Source of the DNA: JAHIYU01 sp964476155
Lineage (GTDB): Bacteria; Krumholzibacteriota; Krumholzibacteriia; LZORAL124-64-63
Assembly (NCBI GenBank): GCA_964476155.1
Contig: CAYYYS010000018.1
Span: 1 to 50,223, forward strand
Direction: 5' to 3'
DNA length: 50,223 nt
Both the position numbers and the translations under genes were made by a program. The notes below the pieces were generated by a model. That model saw only the letters and a list, made by a program, of their open reading frames with translations. It searched no databases and was not told the DNA's origin. Of the stretch, positions 42,826-50,223 are shown in pieces; position 1 is the first letter of the stretch, and the number at the start of each line of letters is the position of its first letter.

Positions 42826-44139
42826 ATGAAAATTTCTTTACGATATCGTGGATTCTGTTTAGTGACCCTGGGAGTCCTGCTGATCGCGGTCGGCGCCTGT
42901 GATCACAAGGCCGATCTGCCCGGTCCCCACAAACTCGTGGTTATCGGTATCGATGCAGCCGATTGGGCGGAGATCGATCCCCTGATCGAGGCGGGACGCC
43001 TGCCGGTCATGAAACGCTTCCTGGACCAGTCCGCGTCGGGCACCAACATGAGTTTTACGCCGCTGCAGAAATCGCCGCTCATCTGGGCGAGCATGGCGAC
43101 CGGGCTGAGGCCAGACCAGCACGGCATCGGCGGATTCAAACGCAGCATAGACGCTGAGCTGAGCTCGGCCCGCGACTGGCGCGCACCGGCCTTCTGGCAT
43201 CTCGCCGGAGAGGTGGACATGACCGCCTGCGTGATCGGTTGGTGGGTCACTTATCCGGCCAGCGCCATCAACGGTGTGCTGGTGAGTGATGCCTGCTCCT
43301 ACACGACCGAGGGATTTCGTGATCCGGCCGGGCTGGTGCGACCCGACGAGCTGAGTGACGAACTGATGGACCTGGTCGTCGACTATCGCGACATCACCCT
43401 GGCAGAGCTGGGACGCTTCATCGACCTGGAGCCGCTCGCGGGACACGAAGAGACGTTGGCCGACCAACTGGACGAACTGAGGGTGATCATTGCAGGCGAT
43501 CGTTCGTATCTGGAGATGGCCAAGCACTTGGCGGCGACGACCGACTACGACATATTCAGCGTCTATTTTCGCGGCCTCGACATTGCCTGTCACAAGTTTT
43601 GGCACTACCACCACCCCGAGATCGGTCGCAGAGCGAGCGACGAGACGGTCCAGGCCGTCTTCGCGTCCGTGGTTCCCGCCTACTACGAATACTGCGACGA
43701 GCTTTTAGGCGAGATGCTGGCCCTCTTTCCCGCAGACAGGCCGGTGATGATCCTCTCGGATCACGGTTTCCACGGCACACGCAAGCGGCGCGGTACCTGG
43801 GTCGGCGGCGTGCAGGCCCATCGCCCCCAGGGTGTCTACGCCGTCCGCAGCCCTATCCACGAACCGGGCGTGCGTTTCGATCGGACGGGCATCATCAACG
43901 TGGGGCCGACGATCCTGGCGCTCATGGGACTGCCGCCCAGCGAAGAGATGCCGGGCGTGGTGATCACCGACGGCATGACGCCGAATGGACGGCGCTATGC
44001 CGAACAGCTGGAGAACAACCGCATCCCGAGTTATATGGCGTTCGCACCGGCTGTCGACGACAGTATCATGGTGGCGGAGGACGCGGAGATGGACGAAGCC
44101 ATCAAGCGCCAGCTCCAATCTCTCGGCTACGTCGATTAG
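42826..44139 (+). CDS. Alkaline-phosphatase-superfamily lipoprotein (phosphodiesterase-like)
   Basis: A 437-residue predicted lipoprotein (hydrophobic 10-22, lipobox AVGAC, Cys25). The alkaline phosphatase clan core is present: VVIGIDAADW (metal Asp), KSPLIWASMATGLRPDQHGI (nucleophile Ser/Thr loop, residues 82-101), YFRGLDIACHKFWHY (metal Asp and His) and MILSDHGFHG (Asp-His). It resembles the type I phosphodiesterase/nucleotide pyrophosphatase branch. It should act in the periplasm or at the cell surface; the substrate is unknown. Start ATG 42826 lacks a strong ribosome site. Several hairpins follow its stop. Confidence 0.83.
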   Translation: MKISLRYRGFCLVTLGVLLIAVGACDHKADLPGPHKLVVIGIDAADWAEIDPLIEAGRLPVMKRFLDQSASGTNMSFTPLQKSPLIWASMATGLRPDQHGIGGFKRSIDAELSSARDWRAPAFWHLAGEVDMTACVIGWWVTYPASAINGVLVSDACSYTTEGFRDPAGLVRPDELSDELMDLVVDYRDITLAELGRFIDLEPLAGHEETLADQLDELRVIIAGDRSYLEMAKHLAATTDYDIFSVYFRGLDIACHKFWHYHHPEIGRRASDETVQAVFASVVPAYYEYCDELLGEMLALFPADRPVMILSDHGFHGTRKRRGTWVGGVQAHRPQGVYAVRSPIHEPGVRFDRTGIINVGPTILALMGLPPSEEMPGVVITDGMTPNGRRYAEQLENNRIPSYMAFAPAVDDSIMVAEDAEMDEAIKRQLQSLGYVD

Positions 44140-44174
44140 GGTCTTGTCAGGCGCGCGAGCGCGCTGACAAGACC
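44140..44174 (+). terminator. Strong hairpin directly after the phosphodiesterase-like gene
   Basis: GGTCTTGTCAG (44140-44150) pairs with CTGACAAGACC (44164-44174), with a further GC stem in the loop. The trailing bases TTGTCG are only weakly T-rich. Confidence 0.55.
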
Positions 44175-44178
44175 TTGT

Positions 44179-44211
44179 CGTATGCAGCCGACGCTTCGCG
44201 CGGCTGATACG
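44179..44211. repeat. Palindromic hairpin between gene and tRNA-Leu terminator
   Basis: CGTATGCAGCCG (44179-44190) pairs with CGGCTGATACG (44201-44211) with one bulged G. It lies between two other hairpins (44140-44174 and 44221-44250). Confidence 0.5.
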
Positions 44212-44220
44212 CCAACGTGT

Positions 44221-44250
44221 AAAAAAAAGGACACGACCGGTGTCGTGTCC
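44221..44250 (-). terminator. Rho-independent terminator of tRNA-Leu
   Basis: On the minus strand GGACACGAC and GTCGTGTCC form a perfect stem with an ACCG loop, followed by eight T. It is 19 nt after the tRNA 3' end. Confidence 0.9.
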
Positions 44251-44269
44251 TTGATCGATTTTGAAACGG

Positions 44270-44357
44270 TGGTGCCCGGGGGGAGACTCGAACTCCCACA
44301 AGGATAAACCTCACTACGACCTGAACGTAGCGCGTCTACCAATTCCGCCACCCGGGC
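44270..44357 (-). tRNA. tRNA-Leu (CAG)
   Basis: An 88-nt cloverleaf with encoded CCA. The acceptor is GCCCGGG/CCCGGGC, the anticodon stem CTACG/CGTAG encloses the loop TTCAGGT with anticodon CAG, and there is the long variable arm expected of tRNA-Leu and a GTTCGAG T-loop. It has its own promoter at 44410-44438 and terminator at 44221-44250. Confidence 0.95.
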
Positions 44358-44409
44358 AGCCACATTTTGCAGGAGCGGTGGACATCCACCCTTTGCTCCG
44401 CGGCGTCCC

Positions 44410-44438
44410 AAACTAGGGGGCGTACCCCACTCTGTCAA
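44410..44438 (-). promoter_or_regulatory. Promoter of tRNA-Leu
   Basis: On the minus strand a perfect TTGACA (44438-44433) and TAGTTT (44415-44410) are 17 nt apart. Transcription would begin about 45 nt before the tRNA. Confidence 0.75.
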
Positions 44439-44468
44439 CCCCTAGGGACAAAAAACGGGGATTGCGGA

Positions 44469-44497
44469 TTGAGTGTCCGCCAACCGGGTGCTAGTTT
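44469..44497 (+). promoter_or_regulatory. Promoter of smpB operon
   Basis: TTGAGT (44469-44474) and TAGTTT (44492-44497) are 17 nt apart. The -10 is identical to that of the divergent tRNA-Leu promoter. The smpB ATG is about 40 nt after the predicted start site. Confidence 0.6.
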
Positions 44498-44542
44498 TGC
44501 AGACTGGGTTCAAGAATCATCATCCTGACAGGAGTACGGGCC

Positions 44543-45013
44543 ATGACCGCGCAGAGCGGCGACAAGGGCATCAAGATCATCGCCAAAAACCGCAAGGCCT
44601 TCCACGAGTATGAGATACTCGATCGTATGGAAGCCGGCATCGTGCTGCAGGGAACCGAGGTCAAGTCCCTGCGCGCGGGCAAGTGCAATTTGGGCGACGC
44701 CTACGGCGACTACCGATCCGGCGAGGTCTGGCTGGTCAATATGCACATCAGCGCCTACGATCCGGCCCATCGTGACAATCACGACCCCCTGCGACGCCGC
44801 AAGCTGCTGCTGACCAAGCGCGAGCTGCGCAAGTTGAAACCGAAGCTCGATGAGAAGGGTTTGACGCTGATAGCGCTGAAGATCTACTTCAAGCGGGGCC
44901 TGGCCAAGGTGGAGATGGGTTTGGGACGTGGCAAGAAGACCCACGACAAGCGCCACGCCAAGGCCAAGCGAGACGTCGACATGCGCATCAGGCGCGAGAT
45001 GGGACGAGGATAG
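44543..45013 (+). CDS. smpB: SsrA-binding protein SmpB
   Basis: Binds tmRNA and takes it to stalled ribosomes for trans-translation (156 aa). KIIAKNRKAFHEYEILDRMEAGIVLQGTEVKSLR, NLGDAYGDYRSGEVWLVNMHISAY, KLLLTKRELRKL and the basic C-terminal tail GLGRGKKTHDKRHAKAKRDVDMRIRREM are all present. No ssrA gene is in the window. ACAGGAG lies upstream of ATG 44543. First gene of a run: amiC follows after 3 nt. Confidence 0.97.
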   Translation: MTAQSGDKGIKIIAKNRKAFHEYEILDRMEAGIVLQGTEVKSLRAGKCNLGDAYGDYRSGEVWLVNMHISAYDPAHRDNHDPLRRRKLLLTKRELRKLKPKLDEKGLTLIALKIYFKRGLAKVEMGLGRGKKTHDKRHAKAKRDVDMRIRREMGRG

Positions 45014-45016
45014 ACG

Positions 45017-46543
45017 ATGCCCCGCTGGTTCACGCTGATCCTGTTGCTGCTGGCCGCGACCGTCGCGTTGGCCTGGGAGGAGGGGTTGGCACCCCGCACC
45101 GACCGGGGTAGCGGGACGTTCGACGTGACCGTGACTTTCGTTCGTGATCGCGACGATTTCAAGGTGCAGGGCCGACGACTGCTGCCCGGTTCCCAGGAGA
45201 CCTACCTGGCGTCGGCCGACGTGGTCGCCGTTTTCCGCGCTGCCCGCTACTGGGATCCCGAACTCCATCGACTCACCCTGAAGGCCCGCGACCGCCAGTT
45301 CACGGCCACCGCCGGCAGCCGTCTGATCGACCGCGACGGCGAAGAGCGGTTGTTGCCGATCCCGGTCCTCTCCCTCGACGGCGATATCTGGCTACCCATG
45401 ACGTTCGTTGTGGACGTGATGGGACCGGCCATCGGCGAACCCGTCGCCTGGAACCATGTCGACCATGTGCTGCGCGCGGGCGCGGCGCGCCCCAACATCA
45501 CCGGCTTGCGTGTGGAGACGGGCACACGCAGCACGAGTCTGCGCGTGTTCTGTGCGGAACCGCTGGGCTGGCGGACCCTCGCCCCCGTCAACGGTGTCGT
45601 CACCCTGAAAGTGTATGGGGGCATCCTGGACCAGCGCGAGGTGCGCATCGCCAATCCCCGCGGCCTGATCCGCCGTGTCAACTCCCGGCAAAAATCCGAT
45701 CACGCGCTGATCGACGTGGTGTTCAGCGATCTGGTTCGCCACAGCCACGCCCGGAGCGGTGGCGATGGACGGGAGATCATCCTGACCCTCGAGGAGACCG
45801 AGGTATCGAGTCTGCCCGATCTCGATCCGCGGGGCGCCTTGAACATGTCGGCGCCTGCCGAACTGACCACCGGTCTGCGAGAGATCCGGACCGTGGTGAT
45901 CGACCCGGGCCACGGCGGCGACGACACCGGTCGTGTCAGCGAATCCGGGTTGCGAGAGAAGGACGTGGTGCTCTCCCTGGCGAAGCGTCTGAAAAACCGG
46001 CTCAAGGACGACGGCTTTATCGTGGTCATGACCCGCAAAGGCGATGACGACCGGGATCTGGACACCCGTGCCGAGATCGCCAACCGCGCCGGCGGTGATC
46101 TCTTCCTGTCCCTGCACGTCAACGGCTGGTTCGACCGGCAGGTGAGGGGCATCGAGACCCACATCCTGCACCCCGGTACTTTCGGAACCGAAGGTATGTC
46201 CGGAGCGACGGATGGCGAGACGACTTTCGTACCCTGGGACCGTGTCCAGTGGCGCCATTTGGGCGCCAGTCGCGAAGTGGCCGAACTGGTGCAGGCGCGA
46301 CTCGTCGAACAGACGGCCGCCCGCGACCGCGGCGTACACCAGACGGCCCAGCGGGTCCTGCGCGGCGTCGACATGCCGGCGGTGGTCGTGGAAGTGGGCT
46401 ATCTCACCAATCCCAACGAAGCGGACCAACTCGATTCGCGGGCGTACCTGGACACCCTGACCGAAGGCCTGGCCCTGGTGGTCGACGACTACCGCCGCGC
46501 CATCGCCTTGAAGCTGGCCCGGGCGCGGGGGGATGAGCAATGA
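45017..46543 (+). CDS. N-acetylmuramoyl-L-alanine amidase, AmiC type
   Basis: Periplasmic zinc amidase (508 aa) that cuts stem peptides from peptidoglycan. Signal peptide at residues 1-19 (LILLLLAATVALA). The middle part (about 150-280) resembles an AMIN-like targeting domain, and the N-terminal part (about 30-140) a copper-amine-oxidase-N-like domain. The catalytic domain (about 290-500) has VVIDPGHGGDDTGR, SESGLREKDVVL, FLSLHVNGW and VVVEVGYLTNPNEADQL. It overlaps the GerMN gene by 4 nt and lies between smpB and cell-wall gene murI. Confidence 0.9.
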   Translation: MPRWFTLILLLLAATVALAWEEGLAPRTDRGSGTFDVTVTFVRDRDDFKVQGRRLLPGSQETYLASADVVAVFRAARYWDPELHRLTLKARDRQFTATAGSRLIDRDGEERLLPIPVLSLDGDIWLPMTFVVDVMGPAIGEPVAWNHVDHVLRAGAARPNITGLRVETGTRSTSLRVFCAEPLGWRTLAPVNGVVTLKVYGGILDQREVRIANPRGLIRRVNSRQKSDHALIDVVFSDLVRHSHARSGGDGREIILTLEETEVSSLPDLDPRGALNMSAPAELTTGLREIRTVVIDPGHGGDDTGRVSESGLREKDVVLSLAKRLKNRLKDDGFIVVMTRKGDDDRDLDTRAEIANRAGGDLFLSLHVNGWFDRQVRGIETHILHPGTFGTEGMSGATDGETTFVPWDRVQWRHLGASREVAELVQARLVEQTAARDRGVHQTAQRVLRGVDMPAVVVEVGYLTNPNEADQLDSRAYLDTLTEGLALVVDDYRRAIALKLARARGDEQ

Positions 46544-47145
46544 TGACCCTATCGGAAATCGGGCGGCGCGCCGGCGGGAGCGGCTTTTGGTGGACCTTGA
46601 TGGGCCTGGTCATGGTGCTGGCGGTCGTCGCCGCTTTTCTGGCCTGGTTCCTGAGCAGCGGACCGGGGGAGGAACTGCGGCTGGTGCCCCTGACCCAGGA
46701 TATCGGCGCCCGCGAACTGGCGGGCACGCGCGGCGTGGTCCTCTTTTTCGTGGACAGCCACGGCGAGGCCACCGTCAGCCGCGAACTCCAGTTGCCCAGC
46801 CACGCCACGACCGAGGACGAAATCCAAGCGGTCCTCGAAGCGCTCTGCGACACCGATCCCGGACGCAATACCGACCGCGCCCTGCCGCCCGACGCTCGTC
46901 CCACCGGCGTTTTCCTTGACCGCGACTCGGGCCAGGTCGTCGTCGACTGGACGCGTGAACTGGCCAGCGCCCATCCCGGCGGCAGCGGGTCCGAGCAGGC
47001 CACCCTGTCGGTGATCCTGCGCACCCTGGCCTGGAATTTTCCCGAACTGGCCAGCTGCGTGCTGTTGGTGGACGGCGCCCAGGTCGAGACCCTGGCCGGT
47101 CACGTGGACCTGAGCCGTCCCTTCGACCTGGGGCGGTGGCGCTAG
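46540..47145 (+). CDS. GerMN-domain membrane protein
   Basis: A 201-residue protein with one N-terminal membrane helix (about 17-39) and a GerMN domain: GVVLFFVDSHGEATVSRELQLP, DEIQAVLEALCDTD, PTGVFLDRDSGQVVVDWTREL and LRTLAWNFPELASCVLLVDGAQVETLAGHVDLSRPF. GerMN occurs in spore GerM and in LpqB and is thought to bind ligands or wall material. Its position between an amidase and murI supports a cell-wall link. ATG 46540 (or 46543) overlaps the amiC stop. Confidence 0.87.
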   Translation: MMTLSEIGRRAGGSGFWWTLMGLVMVLAVVAAFLAWFLSSGPGEELRLVPLTQDIGARELAGTRGVVLFFVDSHGEATVSRELQLPSHATTEDEIQAVLEALCDTDPGRNTDRALPPDARPTGVFLDRDSGQVVVDWTRELASAHPGGSGSEQATLSVILRTLAWNFPELASCVLLVDGAQVETLAGHVDLSRPFDLGRWR

Positions 47146-47981
47146 TGGGACCCCTGGGCATTTTCGATTCCGGCATGGGCGGGTTGACGGTTCTGCGCGA
47201 GCTGCACAAGCGTCTGCCCGCCGAGGATCTGCTCTACTTCGGCGACACGGCCCGCGTGCCCTACGGCACCAAGGGCTCGCGGACGGTCCGCGAGTTCGCC
47301 CGCCAGGACGCCCAGTTCCTGCTGGGTCATGGCGTGAAGATGATCGTCGTGGCCTGCAATACGGCGTCGGCGTTCGCCATCGACTATCTGCGCGAAGCCT
47401 TGCCCGTACCGGTGCTCGACGTGATCGCGCCGGGCGTCGCCACGGCCCTGGCGCGCACCCGGGGCGGCCCCGTCGGCATCATCGCCACGCGTGGCACCAT
47501 CGAAAGCGGTCGGTACCAGCAACAGCTCGCGGCGGTTATCGGTGAGGCGCGCGTGACGGCCCGGCCCTGCCCCCTGTTCGTGCCCCTGGCCGAGGAGGGG
47601 ATGCTCGATCACGACGTCACCCGTCGCATTGCCGAGGAGTACCTGGCGCCCATGCGCGAAGCCGAGGTCGACACTCTCATCCTGGGCTGCACCCATTACC
47701 CGCTGCTCAAGGGTGTAATCGGCGAAGTCATGGGGCCCGACGTGGCGCTGGTGGACTCGGCCGAAGCCCTCGCTCGGGCCGCGGAGACCGATCTCGAGCG
47801 ACACGGACTGCGTCGTCCCGCCAACGGCGGCGGCGAGCTGGAATTCTACCTGAGCGATTTACCCTGGATGTTCCGCGAAGTGGGTGCCAGATTTCTGGGC
47901 CGCGCCATTGACGAGGTGCATACGGTGAACGTGAACGAGGCCGCCTGGGACGGCGGCTTGACCCGAAAGGAAACCCCTTGA
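47136..47981 (+). CDS. murI: Glutamate racemase
   Basis: Makes D-glutamate for peptidoglycan (281 aa). GIFDSGMGGLTVLRELHKRLP, YFGDTARVPYGTKG, VVACNTASA (first catalytic Cys), and LGCTHYPLLK (second Cys) are complete. GTG 47136 or GTG 47145 can start it; the second overlaps the GerMN stop by one base, the pattern common here. The C-terminal region (residues about 235-281) is a little longer than usual. It overlaps rph by 4 nt. Confidence 0.95.
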   Translation: MALVGPLGIFDSGMGGLTVLRELHKRLPAEDLLYFGDTARVPYGTKGSRTVREFARQDAQFLLGHGVKMIVVACNTASAFAIDYLREALPVPVLDVIAPGVATALARTRGGPVGIIATRGTIESGRYQQQLAAVIGEARVTARPCPLFVPLAEEGMLDHDVTRRIAEEYLAPMREAEVDTLILGCTHYPLLKGVIGEVMGPDVALVDSAEALARAAETDLERHGLRRPANGGGELEFYLSDLPWMFREVGARFLGRAIDEVHTVNVNEAAWDGGLTRKETP

Positions 47982-48691
47982 GCAAGCGCTACAATGATCG
48001 CACGCCCTGGCAGATGCGACCGGTCGGTCTGACTCGTGATTATCTGCCCCACGCCGAAGGATCGATGCTGATCGAGATGGGCGACACGCGCGTGATCTGC
48101 ACCGCCTCCATTTCTCATGGCGTGCCGGGCTGGCTGCGGGGCAGCGGGCAGGGCTGGGTGACCGCCGAGTACGGCATGCTGCCGCGGGCCACCAGCGAGC
48201 GCACGCGCCGCGAGGCCGCCAACCCCAAGGGGCAGGGCGGTCGCACCATGGAGATCCAGCGCCTGATCGGCCGCAGCCTACGCGCGGTGACCGACCTGAA
48301 GGCCATGGGCGAACTGACCATCACCGTGGACTGCGACGTGATCCGCGCCGACGGCGGCACGCGTTGTGCGTCGATCAACGGCGCCTCGGCGGCGCTCTAC
48401 GACGCGCTGAAGCGGCTGAACCTGAAGCACCATCCCATGTCGGGACTGCTGGGCGCGGTGAGCCTGGGCGTGATCGACGGCGAGGTGATGATCGACCTGG
48501 ACTACAGCGAGGATTCGCGGGCCCAGACCGACATGAACATCGTCATGGCCGAGGGCGGCGGACTGATCGAGGTGCAGGGCACCGCCGAGGGGCGTCCCTA
48601 CACCCGCGAGCAGCTCAACCGCATGCTCGACCTGGCCGACGACGGCATCAAGCAGCTCATCCAGCTCCAGCACAAGGCTATGGAGGGATAG
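47978..48691 (+). CDS. rph: Ribonuclease PH
   Basis: Phosphate-dependent 3' exonuclease that trims tRNA ends (237 aa). RPVGLTRDYLPHAEGSMLIEMGDTRVICTA, the ATSERTRREA segment, RLIGRSLRAVTDL, TVDCDVIRADGGTRCASINGA and DLDYSEDSRAQTDMNIVM are intact. It begins with TTG 47978 inside the murI stop, with AAAGGA upstream. It is followed by the rdgB start after 1 nt. The murI-rph-rdgB order is common in bacteria. Confidence 0.97.
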   Translation: MSKRYNDRTPWQMRPVGLTRDYLPHAEGSMLIEMGDTRVICTASISHGVPGWLRGSGQGWVTAEYGMLPRATSERTRREAANPKGQGGRTMEIQRLIGRSLRAVTDLKAMGELTITVDCDVIRADGGTRCASINGASAALYDALKRLNLKHHPMSGLLGAVSLGVIDGEVMIDLDYSEDSRAQTDMNIVMAEGGGLIEVQGTAEGRPYTREQLNRMLDLADDGIKQLIQLQHKAMEG

Positions 48692-48692
48692 G

Positions 48693-49721
48693 GTGGCCAG
48701 CCGGAACCGCGTCGTCGTCATCGCCAGCCGCAACGCCGACAAGGTGCGCGAGCTGCGCGAAATTTTCGCTGATCTTCCGTTCGACATCCGCTCGGCAGCC
48801 GATTATCCCGGCTTGCCCGACGTGATCGAGGACGGCACCACCATCCTGGGCAACGCCTGCCGCAAGGCCGTGGCGACGGCCGCCTACACGGGCGAGATCG
48901 CCGTGGCCGACGACACGGGTCTGCGCGTGGAGGCCCTGGGTGGACTGCCCGACATCTTCGCCGCGCGTTTTGCCGGGCCGGGCGCCACCTACGCGAGCAA
49001 CTGCGAGCTGCTGAGCGAGATGATGGCCGACGTGCCCGACGCGTATCGCCGCGCCTCTTTCCTGACCGCCGTGTCGTGGATCGACCCGCGACCGTCGGTG
49101 AGCGACCTGGACGCCACCGCCGCGCCGGGACCGCGGGGCAAGCTGCGCTGGCTGCACAATCCCTTCCGCCGCGCCATTCACGTGGCCGATCCCGCCACGG
49201 AGGATGTTTTCTGGAACGGACTGATCGACCGCAAGGCGATCTGGGACGACTACCTGGCCCAGGTCGAGGCCCCGCCCCGGACGCCGGGCGTCGATACGGC
49301 GCGGGTGGCCGGGATCTGGGATCGCTTGACCGCGTCGGTTTGTCACGGGCGTCGCCCGGAAGGCGGCGAGCCCACGGACATGCGCCTGCCCGATACCCGC
49401 ATCTGGACCGCGCCGGGTCCCGACGACACCGTCGAGCCCACGCGGATCACGCCGACCGGTCTGCCGGCCGACGCACCGGGGCACGCCGTCAACGAGGCGG
49501 TCTGGTGTGATTTGTCGGCGGTGGGGCAGCTTCTCGGGGAGGTCGCCCGCGTCCCTCGTGGCGCACGGGGCTTCGGTTATGATCCGGTGTTTCGTCCGTT
49601 GGGCGGGGAACGAACCTTGGCGGAGATGTCGTCGGGGGAGAAGAACGCCCTGAGCCACCGTGGCAAGGCGCTGCGACGGCTGCTCGACGCCGCCCGGAGC
49701 GCCTACGGCCCCGGTGAGTGA
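48693..49721 (+). CDS. rdgB: RdgB/HAM1 non-canonical purine NTP pyrophosphatase with large insertion
   Basis: Cleaves dITP/XTP/ITP to monophosphate, cleaning the nucleotide pool. ASRNADKVRE (SxNxxK motif), IEDGTTILGNACRKA, VADDTGLRVEALGGLPDIFAARF, GFGYDPVFRP (293-302) and SSGEKNALSHRGKAL are normal. The chain is 342 residues against the usual 195-205. The extra 130-140 lie between FLTAVSWID (about 131) and VPRGARGFGYDP (about 287), where most homologues have a short strand pair. The insert is in frame, codon use looks the same, and holds segments such as HNPFRRAIHVADP and DVFWNGLIDRKAIWDDYL. GTG 48693 is the start. Confidence 0.93.
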   Translation: MASRNRVVVIASRNADKVRELREIFADLPFDIRSAADYPGLPDVIEDGTTILGNACRKAVATAAYTGEIAVADDTGLRVEALGGLPDIFAARFAGPGATYASNCELLSEMMADVPDAYRRASFLTAVSWIDPRPSVSDLDATAAPGPRGKLRWLHNPFRRAIHVADPATEDVFWNGLIDRKAIWDDYLAQVEAPPRTPGVDTARVAGIWDRLTASVCHGRRPEGGEPTDMRLPDTRIWTAPGPDDTVEPTRITPTGLPADAPGHAVNEAVWCDLSAVGQLLGEVARVPRGARGFGYDPVFRPLGGERTLAEMSSGEKNALSHRGKALRRLLDAARSAYGPGE

Positions 49722-49905
49722 ACGTGGATTGACAGCCCGGTATGCGGCTGTTATCCATTGGCGTGGCGTAAGCGGCGGTAGGCACATATCTTACCCCGGC
49801 GTCGGTCGATGGCGTGTGGGGGAGCGGCAATTGCTCAATACGCGTCGTGAGTACCGAGGCCGAGGGGATGGTGACTGTCCCGCCGGCCGCTGGTGGAAGT
49901 CTGGT

Positions 49906-49983
<78 letters not shown>

Positions 49984-50008
49984 TATCCACGGAGTTCATG
50001 GCGTGGTC

Positions 50009-50037
50009 TTGACACGTCCCCGGACGTGGCCCATTAT
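50009..50037 (+). promoter_or_regulatory. Promoter of tRNA-Arg and tRNA-His
   Basis: TTGACA (50009-50014) and CATTAT (50032-50037) are 17 nt apart, about 40 nt before tRNA-Arg. Confidence 0.72.
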
Positions 50038-50077
50038 TCCCGTCCGCGCCCATGAGCGCGGGCGCACAGTGATCGAC

Positions 50078-50154
50078 GCGCCTGTAGCTCAGTTGGATAG
50101 AGCACCGGACTTCTAATCCGGCGGTCGCAGGTTCGAATCCTGCCAGGCGCGCCA
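50078..50154 (+). tRNA. tRNA-Arg (UCU)
   Basis: A 77-nt cloverleaf with encoded CCA: acceptor GCGCCTG/CAGGCGC, anticodon stem CCGGA/TCCGG, loop CTTCTAA with anticodon TCT, GTTCGAATC T-loop. Confidence 0.96.
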
Positions 50155-50171
50155 GACACAGTCTCGTCGGT

Positions 50172-50223
50172 GGTGGATGTAGCTCAGTCGGCAGAGCCCC
50201 TGGTTGTGGTCCAGGTGGTCGTG
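50172..50223 (+). tRNA. tRNA-His (GUG), 3' part beyond the window
   Basis: Begins with the extra 5' G typical of tRNA-His (GGTGGATG). The D-arm GCTCAGTCGGCAGAGC and anticodon arm CCTGG-TTGTGGT-CCAGG (anticodon GTG) are present; the T-arm and acceptor 3' half lie past the window end. Confidence 0.93.

Noticed and set aside
44140..44250. CRISPR-like repeat array
   Set aside because: The three palindromes differ in sequence and have no regular spacers.

Overview
The window is GC-rich bacterial chromosome (roughly 60-65% G+C by eye), densely coded on both strands, with many 1-8 nt start/stop overlaps and GTG or TTG starts. Several lipoproteins, an outer-membrane beta-barrel protein, an AmiC-type amidase and a membrane ETF:quinone oxidoreductase point to a Gram-negative (diderm) cell. 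The mix of TPR lipoproteins, a secreted protein with a TPGYWKNH motif and archaeal-type GAPDH would suit a little-studied FCB-related lineage (for example Eisenbacteria or Krumholzibacteriota). That placement is inference; no rRNA is present. There are no phage genes, transposases or CRISPR arrays.

Layout. 1-2469: a secreted protein, a DusB-type tRNA dihydrouridine synthase and a LysM/TPR lipoprotein. 2519-8887: a pyrimidine operon (promoter, PyrR-binding leader RNA, pyrR, pyrB, pyrC, a TPR lipoprotein, pyrK, pyrD). 8882-13908 (minus): a five-gene run with a CoA-binding protein, GDP-deoxysugar reductase, UDP-glucose dehydrogenase, a DegT aminotransferase and a strongly altered hydroxymethylbilane synthase (HemC) homologue. 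14130-20906: ETF:quinone oxidoreductase and a nitronate monooxygenase-like protein on plus, etfBA on minus, with a frameshifted glycosyltransferase and a short lipoprotein between them. 21095-25597: lpd, a GlcD-GlcE fusion and glcF. 25594-30321: a SahR-like ArsR-methyltransferase regulator with a palindromic operator, ahcY, a beta-barrel protein, and adenosine deaminase. 30334-32391 (minus): TrmH-type methyltransferase, DUF116 protein, UbiA prenyltransferase. 32619-36666: a GT2-TPR glycosyltransferase, a HAD-IG nucleotidase and type II GAPDH. 36743-44139: a PDZ-GAF-SpoIIE phosphatase with a TPR partner, an LpdD-like protein, a CHAT-fold protein lacking its catalytic residues, and a phosphodiesterase-like lipoprotein. 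44270-50223: tRNA-Leu(CAG), then smpB-amiC-gerMN-murI-rph-rdgB, then tRNA-Pro(UGG), tRNA-Arg(UCU) and a tRNA-His(GUG) cut by the window end.

How the parts fit. The pyr operon makes UMP precursors and appears controlled by PyrR acting on its leader RNA. SahR-like regulator, AhcY and adenosine deaminase form a path for removing S-adenosylhomocysteine and adenosine. EtfAB and the membrane oxidoreductase pass electrons from flavin dehydrogenases to quinone, and GlcDE/GlcF would oxidise a 2-hydroxyacid. The smpB-rdgB block is a housekeeping cluster.

The most unusual items are the HemC homologue with lost active-site residues in a sugar-nucleotide operon, the inactive-looking CHAT protein, the RdgB with an insertion of about 130-140 residues, the TPR lipoprotein coupled into the pyr operon, and the PyrR and SahR-type regulatory sites read directly from the sequence.
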